The position numbers and the translations under genes are program-made. DNA of 64,000 bases from Paenibacillus spiritus (GTDB lineage: Bacteria > Bacillota > Bacilli > Paenibacillales > Paenibacillaceae), in NCBI RefSeq assembly GCF_008710135.1, contig NZ_VYKK01000020.1:1-64000 (forward strand), written 5' to 3'. Of this stretch, positions 52,345 to 59,567 are shown one piece after another; position 1 is the first letter of the stretch; each line of letters begins with the position of its first letter. A model generated the notes under the pieces. It saw nothing but the letters and a program-made list of their open reading frames with translations. It did not search any database and was not told where the DNA came from.

Positions 52345-53163
52345 TCACGGACGTTGCTGTTCCTCCGTCATCCAGTCCGAAATCCGGCGGCGGAGCCGGA
52401 TGAACTCCGGATCATCCGCCAGATTCGCCGGGCGTGGCCGGGGGAAGGGCACTTCGATTTCGTGCAGAACCGTTCCCGGGCGGTTCGAGAAGATGTAGAT
52501 GCGGGAAGACAGCAGCAGCGCTTCTTCAATGCTGTGGGTGATGAAGAGCACCGAACGGCGCGTCTCCTCCCACATCTCCAGCAGCCAGCGCTGCATGTCG
52601 CTGCGGGTCAGGGCGTCGAGCGCGCTGAACGGCTCGTCCAGCAGCATCAGCTCCTGCGGCGACAGGAGCGCACGCACGAAGGCGGTCCGCTGCTGCATGC
52701 CGCCCGACAGCATGTGCGGATACGAGCGCTCGTACCCGCCGAGCCCGGCTTTGGTGAGCCAGCCGGCGGCTTCCTCGCGGGCCGCGGCATCGACGCCGCC
52801 GGCAATCTCGCGGGCCAGCAGCACGTTGTCCAGCATCGTCCGCCACGGGAACAGCGCCGGCTGCTGGGGCATATAGGCGATCCGCCCGCGCTTGCCGGTG
52901 ACCTCTTCGCCGTCCATGCGCACCGAGCCGGCATCGGGGTGGAGAAGGCCGCCGATAATCTGGAACAGCGTGCTTTTGCCGCAGCCCGACGGGCCGAGGA
53001 CGGATACGAATTCGCCGGCGGCTACATGCAGCGTAATGTCCCGAAGCGCCGGGACCTCGGTGCGCCCGTTCCGGAAGGTTTTGCCGAGCCGGAGGACCTC
53101 CAGCGCTTGGGCGGAAGCGGGTTCCGCTCCCGCCGACGGAATTGTATCGGGCTTTGCTCCCAT
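52345..53163 (-). CDS. thiZ: Thiamin-precursor ABC transporter ATP-binding protein
   Basis: A 272-residue nitrate/sulfonate/taurine-type ATPase. Walker A is GPSGCGKST, the Q-loop MPQQPALFPW, the signature LSGGMQQR, Walker B LMLLDEPFSALD and the switch His is in FITHSIEEAL. The ATG at 53163 follows AAGAGG by 8 nt; a longer in-frame reading upstream is only a shadow of the permease gene. It is the last gene of the TPP-controlled operon. The name assumes a ThiXYZ-type system for formylaminopyrimidine or a related HMP precursor. Confidence 0.85.
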   Translation of the reverse strand: MGAKPDTIPSAGAEPASAQALEVLRLGKTFRNGRTEVPALRDITLHVAAGEFVSVLGPSGCGKSTLFQIIGGLLHPDAGSVRMDGEEVTGKRGRIAYMPQQPALFPWRTMLDNVLLAREIAGGVDAAAREEAAGWLTKAGLGGYERSYPHMLSGGMQQRTAFVRALLSPQELMLLDEPFSALDALTRSDMQRWLLEMWEETRRSVLFITHSIEEALLLSSRIYIFSNRPGTVLHEIEVPFPRPRPANLADDPEFIRLRRRISDWMTEEQQRP

Positions 53164-53195
53164 GCCGAGCGCCTCTTTTCCTTGGAGTATAGTAA

Positions 53196-53942
53196 TCAGT
53201 TCCGCTTCCAGCGGACAAGCCACCGCTCCAGCAGCGCCACAAGGGCGAACAGCAGCAGGCTGAGCGCCACGATGATGAAGATCGCAACGAACATGCGGTC
53301 GGTGCGGTAAGCGGCTTTTTGCAGCTGCATATAATTGCCCAGCCCCCGGTCCGAACCGAGCCATTCGGCGACCACCGCGCCGGTGACGGCATAGGCCGCG
53401 GAGATGCGGATGCCGGAGAAGAGCGGCGGCAGACTGGACGGCAGCTCCAGCTTGCGGAAGATGGTCCAGCGGCCCGCTCCCGCCATCTGCATGTAATTGC
53501 GCATCGCCCGGTCGCTTCCCCCGAGCCCGCCCATCATGGCGACGGCGACGGGGAAGAAGCAGACCAGGGTAATCAGAATGATTTTGGGAAGAAGACCGAA
53601 GCCGAACCAGATGACAAGCAGCGGAGCAAGCGCGATGGTCGGAATGTTCTGGCTGAGAACGAGCAGCGGATAGAAGGCCCGCCGGGTCCAGGGCAGCAGA
53701 TGGAGCAGCACCGCCGTTCCGATACCGACGAGCGTTCCGATCGGAAAGCCGATGGCGGTCAGGCGCGCCGTCGCCAGCGTGTGTTCGACCGGCGGATTCG
53801 CGGCCAGCTCCCGCAGCACGTCTAGCGGGGACGGCAGCATCCAGCGTTCGATATCCAGCAGCACCACCGCAGCCTGCCAGAGCAGCAGGAGCAGCAGGAC
53901 GGCCGCAGCCGGCGGCCACAGCCGGGACCAGCGCGACTTCAT
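53196..53942 (-). CDS. thiX: Thiamin-precursor ABC transporter permease
   Basis: A 248-residue SsuC/TauC-type permease with about six helices. Family features are MLPSPLDVLRELA, PLLVLSQNIPTIALAPLLVIWFGFG-like central region (LSQNIPTIALAPLLVIWFG) and the ATPase-docking GAGRWTIFRKLELPSSLPPL. Its start overlaps the end of the thiamin-binding-fold gene by 4 bp. Substrate is inferred from the TPP riboswitch and the ThiY-like binding protein. Confidence 0.87.
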   Translation of the reverse strand: MKSRWSRLWPPAAAVLLLLLLWQAAVVLLDIERWMLPSPLDVLRELAANPPVEHTLATARLTAIGFPIGTLVGIGTAVLLHLLPWTRRAFYPLLVLSQNIPTIALAPLLVIWFGFGLLPKIILITLVCFFPVAVAMMGGLGGSDRAMRNYMQMAGAGRWTIFRKLELPSSLPPLFSGIRISAAYAVTGAVVAEWLGSDRGLGNYMQLQKAAYRTDRMFVAIFIIVALSLLLFALVALLERWLVRWKRN

Positions 53943-54238
53943 GGACGGTATTTGGCGGTCAGCCCATCCATGCTGATTCCGGAAGGATTATGCGCGATCT
54001 TGATCTGGGAAATGACGCTCGGGCTGCCGGCCTCGATGAGCGCCGCCTGCATGTCCTGCACGATCTGCAGCAGTTCGCTAAGATCGCCTTCCATCGTGGT
54101 CTCCAGCGCGTTCACCTGATGCTTCACGCCGGAGCGCTGGATCACTTCAATGGCGGTATCCACATAAGGAATGGAGTCTTCTCCGTTCGGAGTCTTCGGA
54201 ATTACTTGAATGCTGAGCAGCGTATTCGCCATGTTCAT
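53939..54238 (-). CDS. MTH1187/YkoF-type thiamin-binding fold protein
   Basis: A 99-residue protein of the Thiamin_BP (formerly DUF77) family: LLSIQVIPKTPNGEDSIPYV then IEVIQRSGVKHQVNALETTMEG, and a C-terminal IKIAHNPSG. Proteins of this fold bind thiamin or its hydroxymethylpyrimidine part in the cytoplasm. Two ATGs are possible (54238 and 54232). It sits between thiY and thiX and overlaps thiX by 4 bp, so it may pass or sense the imported pyrimidine. That role is inference. Confidence 0.85.
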   Translation of the reverse strand: MNMANTLLSIQVIPKTPNGEDSIPYVDTAIEVIQRSGVKHQVNALETTMEGDLSELLQIVQDMQAALIEAGSPSVISQIKIAHNPSGISMDGLTAKYRP

Positions 54239-54277
54239 CTCATCCTTTTCTCTGGTGGGATTTGCAGATCAAGCCGC

Positions 54278-55351
54278 TTACTTCGGCAGGTACTCATTGG
54301 TGAACGCCTTGTCCGCCTCCAGCGGCTTGTCGAGAAGCTTCAGTCCGTACATCCAGTCGGCGAAGCCCTTCCAGATCTCTTCCTTCTGCTCGCCCCAGCG
54401 GGGAGCATCGGCCGCATAGCGCGGGCTCAGCCATTTCTGGCTGGCTATGACCAGCTCTTTGTTAAGGTCGGGAACGGCCTTCAGCAGAAGATTGGCGGCC
54501 TCTTCAGGATGGTCGATCGCATACTGATACCCGCGGGAGGTAGCTTTCAGGAAGGCACGGACCTCTTCGGGCCGCTCGGCGATCTCCTTCTCGCTCGTCG
54601 TCAGCACCGGCGTATAGTAGTCGAACTGCGGCGCATAGTCCTGGAGGTACAGCATGTCGAGCGGTTCGCCCCGCAGCTCGGCTTCGATCCCCGTCCAGGC
54701 GTAGAAGACCCAGGCGAAGTCGATGTCGCGCTTGATGGCGGTAAAATAATCGGCCTCGCCGATATTGACCTGCTTGACCTTCTTGACGTCCCCGCCGAGC
54801 GGGTCCATGATCGCCTTCATCGTCGCTTCCTCGGTGGGCGAGCCCCAGCCGCCGTAGGTTTTGCCCTCGAAATCCTTGGGCGACTTGATGTTCCGGTCCT
54901 TCGGAGCGGCGAAGCCCGACGTATTATGCTGGATGATCGCCGCGATGGAGACGAGCGGAACTCCCTGAACGCGGGCCATCGTCAGTCCTTCCTGACCCCC
55001 GATGCCAAAAGCCGCTTCCCCGCTCGTTACCATCGTATCCGTTCCCGCAGCGCCGGGCTGCACGATGTTCACATCCAGACCTTCTTCCTCATAGTAGCCC
55101 AGTTCCTTCGCGACATACAGTCCGGTGTGATTCGTGTTCGGCGTCCAGTCCAGCGCCACCTTGATCGGCTTCAGCTCCCGGCTCGGCGCCTTTGCGGCCC
55201 CGGCGGATGCTCCGGCCGAAGCGGTGGTCTCCGGCGAAGGCGCCGGAGAGGCGCTGCCGTTGCCGTTCCCGCCGCCGCATCCGGCAGCGAACAGAGTCAG
55301 CAGGACGGCCAAGGCCGTCAGGCCCCACTGTGATTTCTTGTTCTTCGTCAT
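54278..55351 (-). CDS. thiY: ThiY-like pyrimidine-precursor binding lipoprotein
   Basis: A 357-residue NMT1/THI5-like binding protein. The signal peptide ends at a lipobox (LLTLFAAGC) with a Gly/Ser/Ala/Pro-rich tether. The family motif is VALDWTPNTNHTGLYVAKEL, then GLDVNIVQPG, and GGWGSPTEEATMKA is in the ligand domain. ThiY binds formylaminopyrimidine salvaged from degraded thiamin. It is the first gene after a TPP riboswitch. No tenA gene is in the window, although tenA often accompanies thiXYZ. Confidence 0.92.
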   Translation of the reverse strand: MTKNKKSQWGLTALAVLLTLFAAGCGGGNGNGSASPAPSPETTASAGASAGAAKAPSRELKPIKVALDWTPNTNHTGLYVAKELGYYEEEGLDVNIVQPGAAGTDTMVTSGEAAFGIGGQEGLTMARVQGVPLVSIAAIIQHNTSGFAAPKDRNIKSPKDFEGKTYGGWGSPTEEATMKAIMDPLGGDVKKVKQVNIGEADYFTAIKRDIDFAWVFYAWTGIEAELRGEPLDMLYLQDYAPQFDYYTPVLTTSEKEIAERPEEVRAFLKATSRGYQYAIDHPEEAANLLLKAVPDLNKELVIASQKWLSPRYAADAPRWGEQKEEIWKGFADWMYGLKLLDKPLEADKAFTNEYLPK

Positions 55352-55398
55352 AACCGTTTCTCTCCCCCTCTTGTATAAGCCTTCACCCGCCAGACGAG

Positions 55399-55431
55399 AA
55401 AAAACGCTCCGATCTGTTCAGGATCGGAGCG
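55399..55431 (-). terminator. TPP riboswitch expression-platform terminator
   Basis: On the minus strand CGCTCCGATC pairs with GATCGGAGCG around a 7-nt loop and runs into six T. It lies between the aptamer and thiY, so TPP should cause early termination. Confidence 0.9.
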
Positions 55432-55485
55432 CAGCAGGACGCATGAAGGCGAAAGGCTCCCGAAAGGGAACGGTTCGCTTGGCAT

Positions 55486-55579
55486 AAGCGATTCCTACGC
55501 TGGCATTATCCAGATCAGGTATAAGGGTCAGTATCTGTTGGGATACAATCTCAGCCGGCCGATTCCAGCACCCCTGCTT
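55486..55579 (-). promoter_or_regulatory. TPP riboswitch (THI element)
   Basis: On the minus strand the conserved blocks appear in order: AGGGGTGCTG, GGCTGAGA, GACCCTT, ACCTGATCTGGATAATGCCA and GCGTAGGAA, closed by an AAGC/GCTT P1 end. It controls thiY, the thiamin-binding-fold gene, thiX and thiZ. Confidence 0.96.
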
Positions 55580-55609
55580 CTATGAAATTGACGGGTTTAG
55601 CTTAGCCGT

Positions 55610-55638
55610 ATTATAGACGCCCTGAACGGCCTTGTCCA
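55610..55638 (-). promoter_or_regulatory. Sigma-A promoter of the thi operon
   Basis: On the minus strand TGGACA (55633-55638), a 17-bp spacer, and TATAAT (55610-55615), about 30 bp before the aptamer. Confidence 0.85.
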
Positions 55639-55665
55639 GTCTTGCCGAAGCCGTCCCGGTCCGCT

Positions 55666-57108
55666 CTACTCCCGGAACCGGTATTTCTGACGCCGCTTGC
55701 GGCGGATCTGGTTCCAGACCTCCCGCACCGCCAGCACCAGGCTGGCGGCAATTCCGGTCATCGTAACGAAGAGGGCCAGGTACTCAAACGGCGAGTAGCC
55801 CAGCATTTTGTCCCAGTGGATTGGACTCTTGAGGTCCTCGATGACCTGGTTCATGCCGTAAATGCCGCTGATGACCGTGAAGACGGTCAGAATCATCAGC
55901 AGATTGTCGCGGCGCCTTCCCTGAAATTTCTCCTGGTACTGGAACAGGTCGTCCAGCGTGCCCTTGACCTCGTCATATAACTGGTCGTTGCCGTAGACTT
56001 TGCGGAGCTGGAAGAAGATTTCTCTGCCCTGAGACTGGGAAATCAGTTCCAGAAAATAGAATTTGGCCGAGAAGCGGTTGATGTCGAAGATCAGGCTCTC
56101 GATCTCTTCATAGTCGTGCTCGATCCGCAGCCGGGAGTGGATGTTGGCAAGCTTGAGCAGCACGATCTTGTGGAACAGGCTCAGCAGCAGGCCATAATAA
56201 TATTCGCCGTACATCTGGTTCGCCATCCGGACGGCACTCTCGCCTTCCCTGCAGGAGACGCAGGAGAAGGTCTGTTCATTCGTGATGTAGTAGGTATCCG
56301 GCGCCCAGCGCCGGTAGGTATGCTTCCGGTTATAATCCTGAATATATTCGGGGTCGCTGGCGCTTATATAAGGGCGGTCGGTTCCGTTCAGGCCGTCAAT
56401 CTGGGAAATGCGGTACAGCACCGTCTCCGTAATCTCCGCATCCGGCTCGAAACCGTAGAATCCCTGGACAAGCATTCGTTCGTCCACGAAGAACGGCAGG
56501 GTCTCGAAATACGCGCCGCTCATCTCGGACTGGTCCAGATAGTCCCGCAGGTGAGGAGCCAGTATGCCGAAGAGCAGGTCCTCCGTCTGGCTGAACTTTC
56601 GGCTCGGACAAGAGAAGGTAACGGCGCGGTCCGCGTCCGAGGCATCCTCAAGAGAGCGGAAGCGGTCGGCGAATTCCAGCGCTTCGCTGAGGGTATACTC
56701 GCCGGTAAGCTCAAGGCGGATGGTCACAAAGCCGAGCTGGAAAGGACAAAGGAAAATATCGGTCGAGAGCAGCCGGAAGGGCATGCGGCGCTGCGGCATA
56801 ATCATCTCGCAGTCCAGAATATGGGCGCGCGAATAGCGGTGGAAGGCGTCGGGCTCCTTCTCTGCGCGCGGAAACAGGACATGTGCTGCGAAAGGCATAT
56901 AGACGCGCTCCATATTCTCATGGGAGACGCAGTAGCCCTCGCCGTAATAGGCGTCTTCCAGCCGGGTCTCATCCAGAAAGAACGGCTCGAAGCCGTCCAG
57001 GAGAAGCTGGTCTCTCAGCTCCCGGTTGCGTCCCTCCTGAAGGGAGAACGGAAAGATAAATTGCAGCAGTGCGGTGCTCAGCCTGGGTTCGTTGTCGGCT
57101 AGATTCAT
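55666..57108 (-). CDS. Divergent CorA-like membrane protein
   Basis: A 480-residue protein. The last 75 residues have the CorA layout: a helix ending in the pore motif GMN (TVISGIYGMNQVIEDL), a loop, a second helix (LALFVTMTGIAASLVLAV) and a basic tail. The preceding long helices (YDEVKGTLDDLFQYQEKF) fit the CorA stalk. The first 350 residues do not resemble the usual CorA domain and make it longer than typical (about 320-350). GGGAGG lies about 8 nt before the ATG. It may be a Mg2+ or other divalent-ion channel with a new sensor domain. Confidence 0.65.
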   Translation of the reverse strand: MNLADNEPRLSTALLQFIFPFSLQEGRNRELRDQLLLDGFEPFFLDETRLEDAYYGEGYCVSHENMERVYMPFAAHVLFPRAEKEPDAFHRYSRAHILDCEMIMPQRRMPFRLLSTDIFLCPFQLGFVTIRLELTGEYTLSEALEFADRFRSLEDASDADRAVTFSCPSRKFSQTEDLLFGILAPHLRDYLDQSEMSGAYFETLPFFVDERMLVQGFYGFEPDAEITETVLYRISQIDGLNGTDRPYISASDPEYIQDYNRKHTYRRWAPDTYYITNEQTFSCVSCREGESAVRMANQMYGEYYYGLLLSLFHKIVLLKLANIHSRLRIEHDYEEIESLIFDINRFSAKFYFLELISQSQGREIFFQLRKVYGNDQLYDEVKGTLDDLFQYQEKFQGRRRDNLLMILTVFTVISGIYGMNQVIEDLKSPIHWDKMLGYSPFEYLALFVTMTGIAASLVLAVREVWNQIRRKRRQKYRFRE

Positions 57109-57300
57109 GGCTCGTTCCTCCCGGATTCCCGGGCTCCGAAGACTGGCTCCGGCGCCCGTTGACTGTTCATTCCCTCTTATTACCCTGAAGGTCCTCGTCC
57201 GCCTCTGGGATTCATTTCATGCAAGACGGGTACACTACCAGTATACCCTAACACATTGCCAGGCGGGTACGGACCCGCACGGAAGGAGAATGAAGGAATC

Positions 57301-57726
57301 ATGACACAATCACTGACAGAAGAACGCATCGGACAGGTGCTGGACGCGAACCGCTTCGGGTCCTTCGGAACCGTCGAAGCCGGAGGCAAGCCCAAGGTCC
57401 GCTATATGGCCGTCTATCACGAGGGTCTGAACATTTATCTGGCCACCGACCGCAAGACGCACAAGGTGGAAGAACTGGAGAACAATCCGAACGCCTTTCT
57501 GCTGGTGGGCTATGAATCCGGCGGCAGCAAGGATGTGCTTGAGATTGAGGCCCGGGTGTCGATCTCGTCGGAAGAATCCCTGCGCAAGCAGGTCTGGAAT
57601 CCGGATCTGTCCCGTTGGTTCAAGGGACCGGAGGATCCCGATTATGTCGTGCTGAAGCTGGACCCGCAGCGCATCGAGCTGGAATCGGGCGGAGAACGTT
57701 CCGTCTGGGAGAAGGCGCAGGGCTAG
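57301..57726 (+). CDS. PNPOx-like split-barrel protein, general-stress type
   Basis: A 141-residue flavin-reductase-like split barrel of the general stress protein 26 group: LDANRFGSFGTVEAGGKPKV, then YLATDRKTHKVEELENNPNAFLLVG and a C-terminal VVLKLDPQRIELE. Members bind FMN or F420-like cofactors; the activity is unknown. The ATG at 57301 is the usual family start, and GGAAGGAG/AAGGA stretches lie upstream. The 192-bp gap before it has a small GGGTA/TACCC repeat near 57228-57248 but no clear sigma-B promoter. Confidence 0.85.
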   Translation: MTQSLTEERIGQVLDANRFGSFGTVEAGGKPKVRYMAVYHEGLNIYLATDRKTHKVEELENNPNAFLLVGYESGGSKDVLEIEARVSISSEESLRKQVWNPDLSRWFKGPEDPDYVVLKLDPQRIELESGGERSVWEKAQG

Positions 57727-57788
57727 AAGCCTTCCGCCCGCCGGCCTGTCCCGCCAGGGACGGCACTTGCGCAAAGCGGCACCATTGC

Positions 57789-57831
57789 GGACCGAAAAAA
57801 CAGGTCTTCGGACTGATTTTCGGTCCTTTTT
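57789..57831 (+). terminator. Terminator after the PNPOx-like gene
   Basis: GGACCGAAAA pairs with TTTTCGGTCC, with an inner TTCG-capped stem, and is followed by TTTTT. Confidence 0.9.
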
Positions 57832-57844
57832 GGCGTCCGGATTA

Positions 57845-57853
57845 TGGTACAAT
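57845..57853 (+). promoter_or_regulatory. Extended -10 promoter of the EAL gene
   Basis: TGGTACAAT fits TGn-TATAAT closely; no good -35 box is seen. It is 64 bp before the start codon. Confidence 0.55.
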
Positions 57854-57916
57854 CAAGCCATCAGGCAGATAGGAATCTATTGATCTGATCCATAGTAGGC
57901 TACAGGAGGACGGGCC

Positions 57917-58948
57917 ATGCATTGCAGCGATTGTTCCAGGGTGGAACCGATTGAAGACAGCGGCGAGATTCGAATCAGGCAGGCAACCCCGGAGTGGGCG
58001 GAGGCTGCCCGGGAGGCAGGCATCACGGTCGAAGGGCAGGACAGCGGAAGCTACAGCATCCCCTATGCCACCCGGGACGAGCTGCTCACTTGCCTGGAAC
58101 GGCTGAGGGCATACCCTGCGAATGCGGGGACGGACAGACCGCTGCAGGTCGGCTTCCGGGGCCATTTTGCCGGCAGGCAGTCCGATCACCTGCAGCGGTG
58201 GTTCGGCCTGGAGCAACTGGAAGCCCGGTTCCGGAGCGCCGATCTGATCGACATTATTTCACGCGCGGAATTCTGCAGCTACCTCCAGCCGATTGTGGAC
58301 CGGGACGGAGCGGCCTTCGGGTATGAGTTTCTGCTGCGGCCGCTGCCGGGAGGCAGCCCGTTTCAGCCGTATGAGCTGTTCGAGGCCGCCCGGCGGAGCG
58401 GATTTCATTCGTTCCTGGACCGCGCCGCCCGCATCTCGGCGATTGAGGCCGGGACGCGGCAGGTGCCGAAGGGACTGAAGCGGTTCATCAATTTTCTGCC
58501 TTCTTCCATCTATAACCCGAAATATTGTCTGACGCATACGTTTGCCGCGATTGAGCGGCTGGATCAAGATCCCCGGGACTTCGTGTTCGAAGTGGTGGAG
58601 AGCGAGCGGATTACGGATATCACCCACTTGGCGAGCATCTTCGCGGAATACCGGAGACACGGAATCGGAGTCGCGCTGGACGACGTGGGAGCCGGGTTCT
58701 CGACCATTGAGGTTCTGCAGCGGCTGCAGCCCGATTTTGTCAAAATCGACCGCGGCCTTGTCAGCTTCTGCGATGCCGACTATGCCAAGCAGGCCGCGAT
58801 CCGGGAGATTGCGGCCCAGGCCCATGCTTACGGCGGCACCGTGCTTGCCGAAGGCATCGAGCGGCGCGAGGAGTTCGAGTGCTGCCTCGGGCTTGGCGCC
58901 GAGCTCGGCCAGGGCTATCTGTTCGGCCGCCCGGTAGCCGAGCTTTAA
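57917..58948 (+). CDS. EAL-domain c-di-GMP phosphodiesterase
   Basis: A 343-residue soluble protein. The first 105 residues hold no known domain (Cys-rich start MHCSDCSRVEP). The EAL domain follows with catalytic residues visible: ExLxR in YEFLLRP, Asn in RFINFLP, Glu in FEVVESERI, the Asp pair and loop 6 in ALDDVGAGFST, Lys in FVKIDRGL, Glu in LAEGIE, and the end GQGYLFGRP. Hydrolysis of c-di-GMP is therefore expected. GGAGG lies about 9 nt before the ATG. It is the only stand-alone EAL protein in the window. Confidence 0.88.
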   Translation: MHCSDCSRVEPIEDSGEIRIRQATPEWAEAAREAGITVEGQDSGSYSIPYATRDELLTCLERLRAYPANAGTDRPLQVGFRGHFAGRQSDHLQRWFGLEQLEARFRSADLIDIISRAEFCSYLQPIVDRDGAAFGYEFLLRPLPGGSPFQPYELFEAARRSGFHSFLDRAARISAIEAGTRQVPKGLKRFINFLPSSIYNPKYCLTHTFAAIERLDQDPRDFVFEVVESERITDITHLASIFAEYRRHGIGVALDDVGAGFSTIEVLQRLQPDFVKIDRGLVSFCDADYAKQAAIREIAAQAHAYGGTVLAEGIERREEFECCLGLGAELGQGYLFGRPVAEL

Positions 58949-59013
58949 GCCGCCCGGCCGCAAGGGCCGCAGAAGGCCGGCGAAGCCGGAAGGAAGGCTG
59001 CGGACCGGCGGCA

Positions 59014-59042
59014 TGGACAGCGCAGCGCGCTTTTTCTATAAT
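59014..59042 (+). promoter_or_regulatory. Sigma-A promoter of the ArsR-type gene
   Basis: TGGACA (59014-59019), a 17-bp spacer and TATAAT (59037-59042), about 50 bp before the start codon. Confidence 0.85.
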
Positions 59043-59093
59043 ATAGAGAAGAACGTAATCATTCCGGTTAGACGAGAAAGCGGGGAGACGGAT

Positions 59094-59459
59094 ATGACGA
59101 AACCGGCAGTGACGGAGTGCGATACGACGTGCGGCGGCACCGAACCGGACCCGGAGCATCTGCGTCTGACGCTGCCCGAGCGGGAGATCACCGACAAGAT
59201 GGCCGAGATGTTCAAGGCGCTCGGAGATCCTACCCGGGTCCGGCTGATCTATGCGCTGTCGCGCCGCGAGCTCTGCGTGCATGATCTGTCCGTCATTCTG
59301 GAGATGGGCCAGTCGGCGGTATCCCACCAGCTCCGGTACCTGCGCAACCTGCGGATCGTCAAGCGCCGCAAGGAAGGCAAGACGGTGTTCTATTCGCTGA
59401 ACGACGCGCATGTCGAGCAGATTTTTCTTCAGACGCATGAGCACATCCGGCATGAATAG
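59094..59459 (+). CDS. CzrA/SmtB-like ArsR-family metal sensor
   Basis: A 121-residue winged-helix repressor. The DNA-binding part is ELCVHDLSVILEMGQSAVSHQ. The C-terminal helix DAHVEQIFLQTHEHIRHE has Asp, His, His and His at the CzrA alpha-5 spacing (D-x-H-x10-H-x2-H), which predicts Zn/Co sensing. A Cys pair near the N-terminus (ECDTTC) and ELC give partial CadC-like features. The ATG at 59094 follows GGGGAG by 6 nt. The matching CadA-type ATPase gene starts at 63875, beyond the xyloglucanase gene. Confidence 0.88.
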   Translation: MTKPAVTECDTTCGGTEPDPEHLRLTLPEREITDKMAEMFKALGDPTRVRLIYALSRRELCVHDLSVILEMGQSAVSHQLRYLRNLRIVKRRKEGKTVFYSLNDAHVEQIFLQTHEHIRHE

Positions 59460-59506
59460 CCGGAGGCCCACGGCGGACATAGAAGCTCCGGAAGTTATCC
59501 GGACGC

Positions 59507-59545
59507 AAGAACCCGCAAGCCGGCTCTCGCCGCTTGCGGGTTCTT
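59507..59545. terminator. Bidirectional terminator between the ArsR and xyloglucanase genes
   Basis: AAGAACCCGCAAGC (59507-59520) pairs perfectly with 59532-59545 around an 11-nt loop. Confidence 0.75.
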
Positions 59546-59567
59546 TGATCTGCGGATGGAGTTCGCT

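Noticed and set aside
53164-53919. A 250-residue N-terminal extension of the ABC ATPase
   Set aside because: It is a second-frame shadow of the permease gene; the ATPase starts at 53163 with its own ribosome binding site.
57228-57248. Sigma-B promoter for the general-stress-like gene
   Set aside because: A GGGTAC box exists, but there is no GTTTAA-like -35 element at the needed distance.
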